A program made the position numbers and the translations under genes. A DNA stretch of 64,000 bases from Flagellimonas sp. S3867 (GTDB lineage: Bacteria > Bacteroidota > Bacteroidia > Flavobacteriales > Flavobacteriaceae), in NCBI RefSeq assembly GCF_014698935.1, contig NZ_JACVMN010000003.1:62001-126000 (forward strand). Reading direction: 5' to 3'. Shown here one piece after another: positions 62,481 to 64,000 of the stretch (the first letter of the stretch is position 1; the number at the start of each line of letters is the position of its first letter). The notes beneath the pieces were generated by a model, which saw only the letters and a list, made by a program, of their open reading frames with translations, was not told where the DNA came from and made no database searches.

Positions 62481-63140
62481 ATGCATTTACAAGATTATAT
62501 AGATCATACCTTATTAAAACCTTCCGCGACAGTTACCGACATTAAGCAACTTTGTGAAGAAGCCATACAATATCAATTTAAGGCGGTTTGCGTACAAGGC
62601 TGTCACGTTCCTGTGGCTAAGAACGAATTAAAGGGTTCATTGGTAAAATTGGCGGCCGTGGTGGGTTTTCCCCTAGGCGGAATGTCTGCGAAAGCCAAAC
62701 TTTTAGAAGCTCGTGACTGTGTGGAAAATGGAGCGGATGAGATAGATATGGTCATTAATATTGGATGGCTAAAATCGGGATTGGAACAACAAGTTCGCGA
62801 TGAAATATTCCAAATAAAACAGGAAATAAGGAATAAAACGCTCAAAGTAATATTGGAGAACTGTTTTTTGTCAGACCAGGAGATTAAAAAAGCATGTAAT
62901 CTGGCGGTTTCGGCCGGCGCTGATTTTGTAAAGACTTCCACAGGGTTTGGAAGTGGTGGAGCTACTTTTAAGCATGTAGAACTAATGAAGGAAGCTGTTG
63001 GAGATAAAGCTTTGATAAAAGCCTCGGGAGGTATTCGCGATCGTGAAACGGCCCTAAAGTATATTGAGATGGGTGTTGCACGGATTGGAACATCCTCCGG
63101 CCCCAAGCTAATGGGAGAATCTGGAAAAAAAAGTTTATGA
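62481..63140 (+). CDS. deoC: Deoxyribose-phosphate aldolase
   Basis: 219 residues from the ATG at 62481 (MHLQDYIDHTLLKP, the usual start). Hallmarks are YIDHTLLKPSAT, AVVGFPLGG, EIDMVINIG, ILENCFL, the Schiff-base Lys in FVKTSTGFGSGGAT and ALIKASGGIR. It cleaves deoxyribose-5-phosphate into acetaldehyde and glyceraldehyde-3-phosphate. The stop overlaps the deoD start. Confidence 0.96.
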   Translation: MHLQDYIDHTLLKPSATVTDIKQLCEEAIQYQFKAVCVQGCHVPVAKNELKGSLVKLAAVVGFPLGGMSAKAKLLEARDCVENGADEIDMVINIGWLKSGLEQQVRDEIFQIKQEIRNKTLKVILENCFLSDQEIKKACNLAVSAGADFVKTSTGFGSGGATFKHVELMKEAVGDKALIKASGGIRDRETALKYIEMGVARIGTSSGPKLMGESGKKSL

Positions 63141-63835
63141 GTTTGCATATTGAAGCTAAAAAAGGTGAAATAGCGGATACCGTTTTACTGCCCGGAGATC
63201 CATTACGCGCCAAATGGATAGCAGAGACCTTTCTTGAAAAACCACATTGCTACAACAACGTACGCGGTATGTTGGGTTATACGGGCCTCTATCAAGGCAA
63301 AAGAGTTTCTGTACAAGGAAGTGGTATGGGAATACCTTCGGCCTTGATCTATTATCATGAATTGATCACTAACTACGGTGTAAAAAACGTTATCAGAGTA
63401 GGTTCTGCGGGATCTTATCAAGAACATATAAAACTCAAGGATGTGGTCCTTGCTATGGCGGCTTCAACAACATCGGGCATTAACAATACCCGCTTCGTAA
63501 ACTCGGATTATGCACCCACGGCGAATTTTGAGCTTTTTGTAAAAGCGGTCCAATTCGCGCGCGAAAAGGGTATCCCGATCCACGCGGGCAATGTGCTTTC
63601 ATCGGACGAATTTTACGAAGATGACCCTGAATCCTATAAATTATGGGCCAAATATGGGGTACTTTGTGTGGAAATGGAAGCAGCGGGACTCTATACCCTA
63701 GCCGCCAAGCACAATGTAAATGCCTTGGCAATATTAACAATTTCCGATTCTTTGGTTACCGGAGAACAGTTGACCGCAGAGGAGCGGGAAACCTCTTTTA
63801 AAGATATGATGAAAATTGCCCTTTCCCTAGCTTGA
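63137..63835 (+). CDS. deoD: Purine-nucleoside phosphorylase, DeoD type
   Basis: 232 residues. It has HIEAKKGEIADTVLLPGDPLRAKWIAE (part: TVLLPGDPLRAKWIAE), NNVRGMLGYTG, VQGSGMGIPS, IRVGSAGSYQE, VEMEAAGLY and LTISDSLVTGE with the catalytic Asp. ATGA overlap with deoC shows a deoxynucleoside salvage operon. Confidence 0.96.
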   Translation: MSLHIEAKKGEIADTVLLPGDPLRAKWIAETFLEKPHCYNNVRGMLGYTGLYQGKRVSVQGSGMGIPSALIYYHELITNYGVKNVIRVGSAGSYQEHIKLKDVVLAMAASTTSGINNTRFVNSDYAPTANFELFVKAVQFAREKGIPIHAGNVLSSDEFYEDDPESYKLWAKYGVLCVEMEAAGLYTLAAKHNVNALAILTISDSLVTGEQLTAEERETSFKDMMKIALSLA

Positions 63836-63962
63836 GCGCTTTTGTTTTGGCATGATTATAATCATTTCACAACATTTGAATAGCATGCATCTTTGATACT
63901 GTGTTTTGAGTCGATAGATCTTTATCGGTAAAAAGCAACGCAGAATTTAAAAACAAAAGATC

Positions 63963-64000
63963 ATGAGAACAAGATTCATACTCGTAGTATTCGTTTCAAT
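63963..64000 (+). CDS. Start of a further gene (cut by window edge)
   Basis: An ATG at 63963 begins MRTRFILVVFVS, which looks like the start of a signal peptide. The rest is outside the window. Confidence 0.4.
   Translation, partial: MRTRFILVVFVS

Overview
The window reads as a chromosome segment of a marine-type Flavobacteriaceae bacterium (Bacteroidota). This is inferred from a T9SS type A sorting tail, LytTR and hybrid two-component proteins, LruC/DUF4842 and DUF4407 proteins, a TTTG-N18-TATATTTG promoter of the Bacteroidota type ahead of a tRNA, and low G+C. I would guess Muricauda/Allomuricauda or a near relative, but genus is not proven.

Layout. 1-2.9 kb: a FIST sensor protein, a histidine kinase, an Hpt protein and a LytTR regulator, then a STAS-like protein. 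2.9-7.5 kb: a secreted beta-helix protein, then an AlgI-like O-acyltransferase with an SGNH-type partner. 7.7-31.6 kb: an exopolysaccharide locus: a receiver, a pseudo-receiver/sugar-phosphate transferase fusion, a TolC-like protein, a Wzz/BY-kinase-like protein, a flippase, a polymerase, six glycosyltransferase or acyltransferase genes, UDP-glucuronate and UDP-xylose synthesis, and rfbBACD for dTDP-rhamnose. 31.6-34.4 kb: an interspersed repeat, a DUF4407 protein and an M20 dipeptidase.

34.5-52.9 kb is the striking part: an 18.3-kb island inserted in the anticodon loop of a tRNA-Leu(UAG) gene. The 5' half of that tRNA lies at 34517-34560 and the 3' half at 52854-52904; the two halves have perfectly complementary acceptor and T stems. 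Thirty bases inside the left end the island carries an intact second tRNA-Leu(UAG) with a terminator, apparently placed under the promoter of the broken gene. Inside is an integron-type array of 13 gene cassettes, all on the minus strand. A nearly identical, apparently non-coding cassette of about 360 bp (called X here) occurs 12 times and alternates with the gene cassettes. Each complete gene cassette begins with a short sequence complementary to the start of its own 3' recombination site, the classical R''/R' relation of attC-bounded cassettes. X copies show compensatory base changes in stems. The neighbouring tyrosine recombinase points into the array and has XerD-like catalytic spacing, without the insertion that marks integron integrases. 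A second, phage-type integrase sits at the right end next to GGTACAACAT repeats that are also present at the left end. I regard this array as the candidate undescribed system.

52.9-62.5 kb: cardiolipin synthase, a D-2-hydroxyacid dehydrogenase, a lipoprotein, two small helical proteins, Hsp20, a LOV-domain histidine kinase and a receiver-CRP/FNR fusion. Six TGA-N6-TCA palindromes lie in the intergenic regions here, suggesting a local CRP/FNR-type regulon. 62.4-64 kb: deoC, deoD and the first codons of a further gene.

All calls rest on reading the sequence and translations; no database search was possible.
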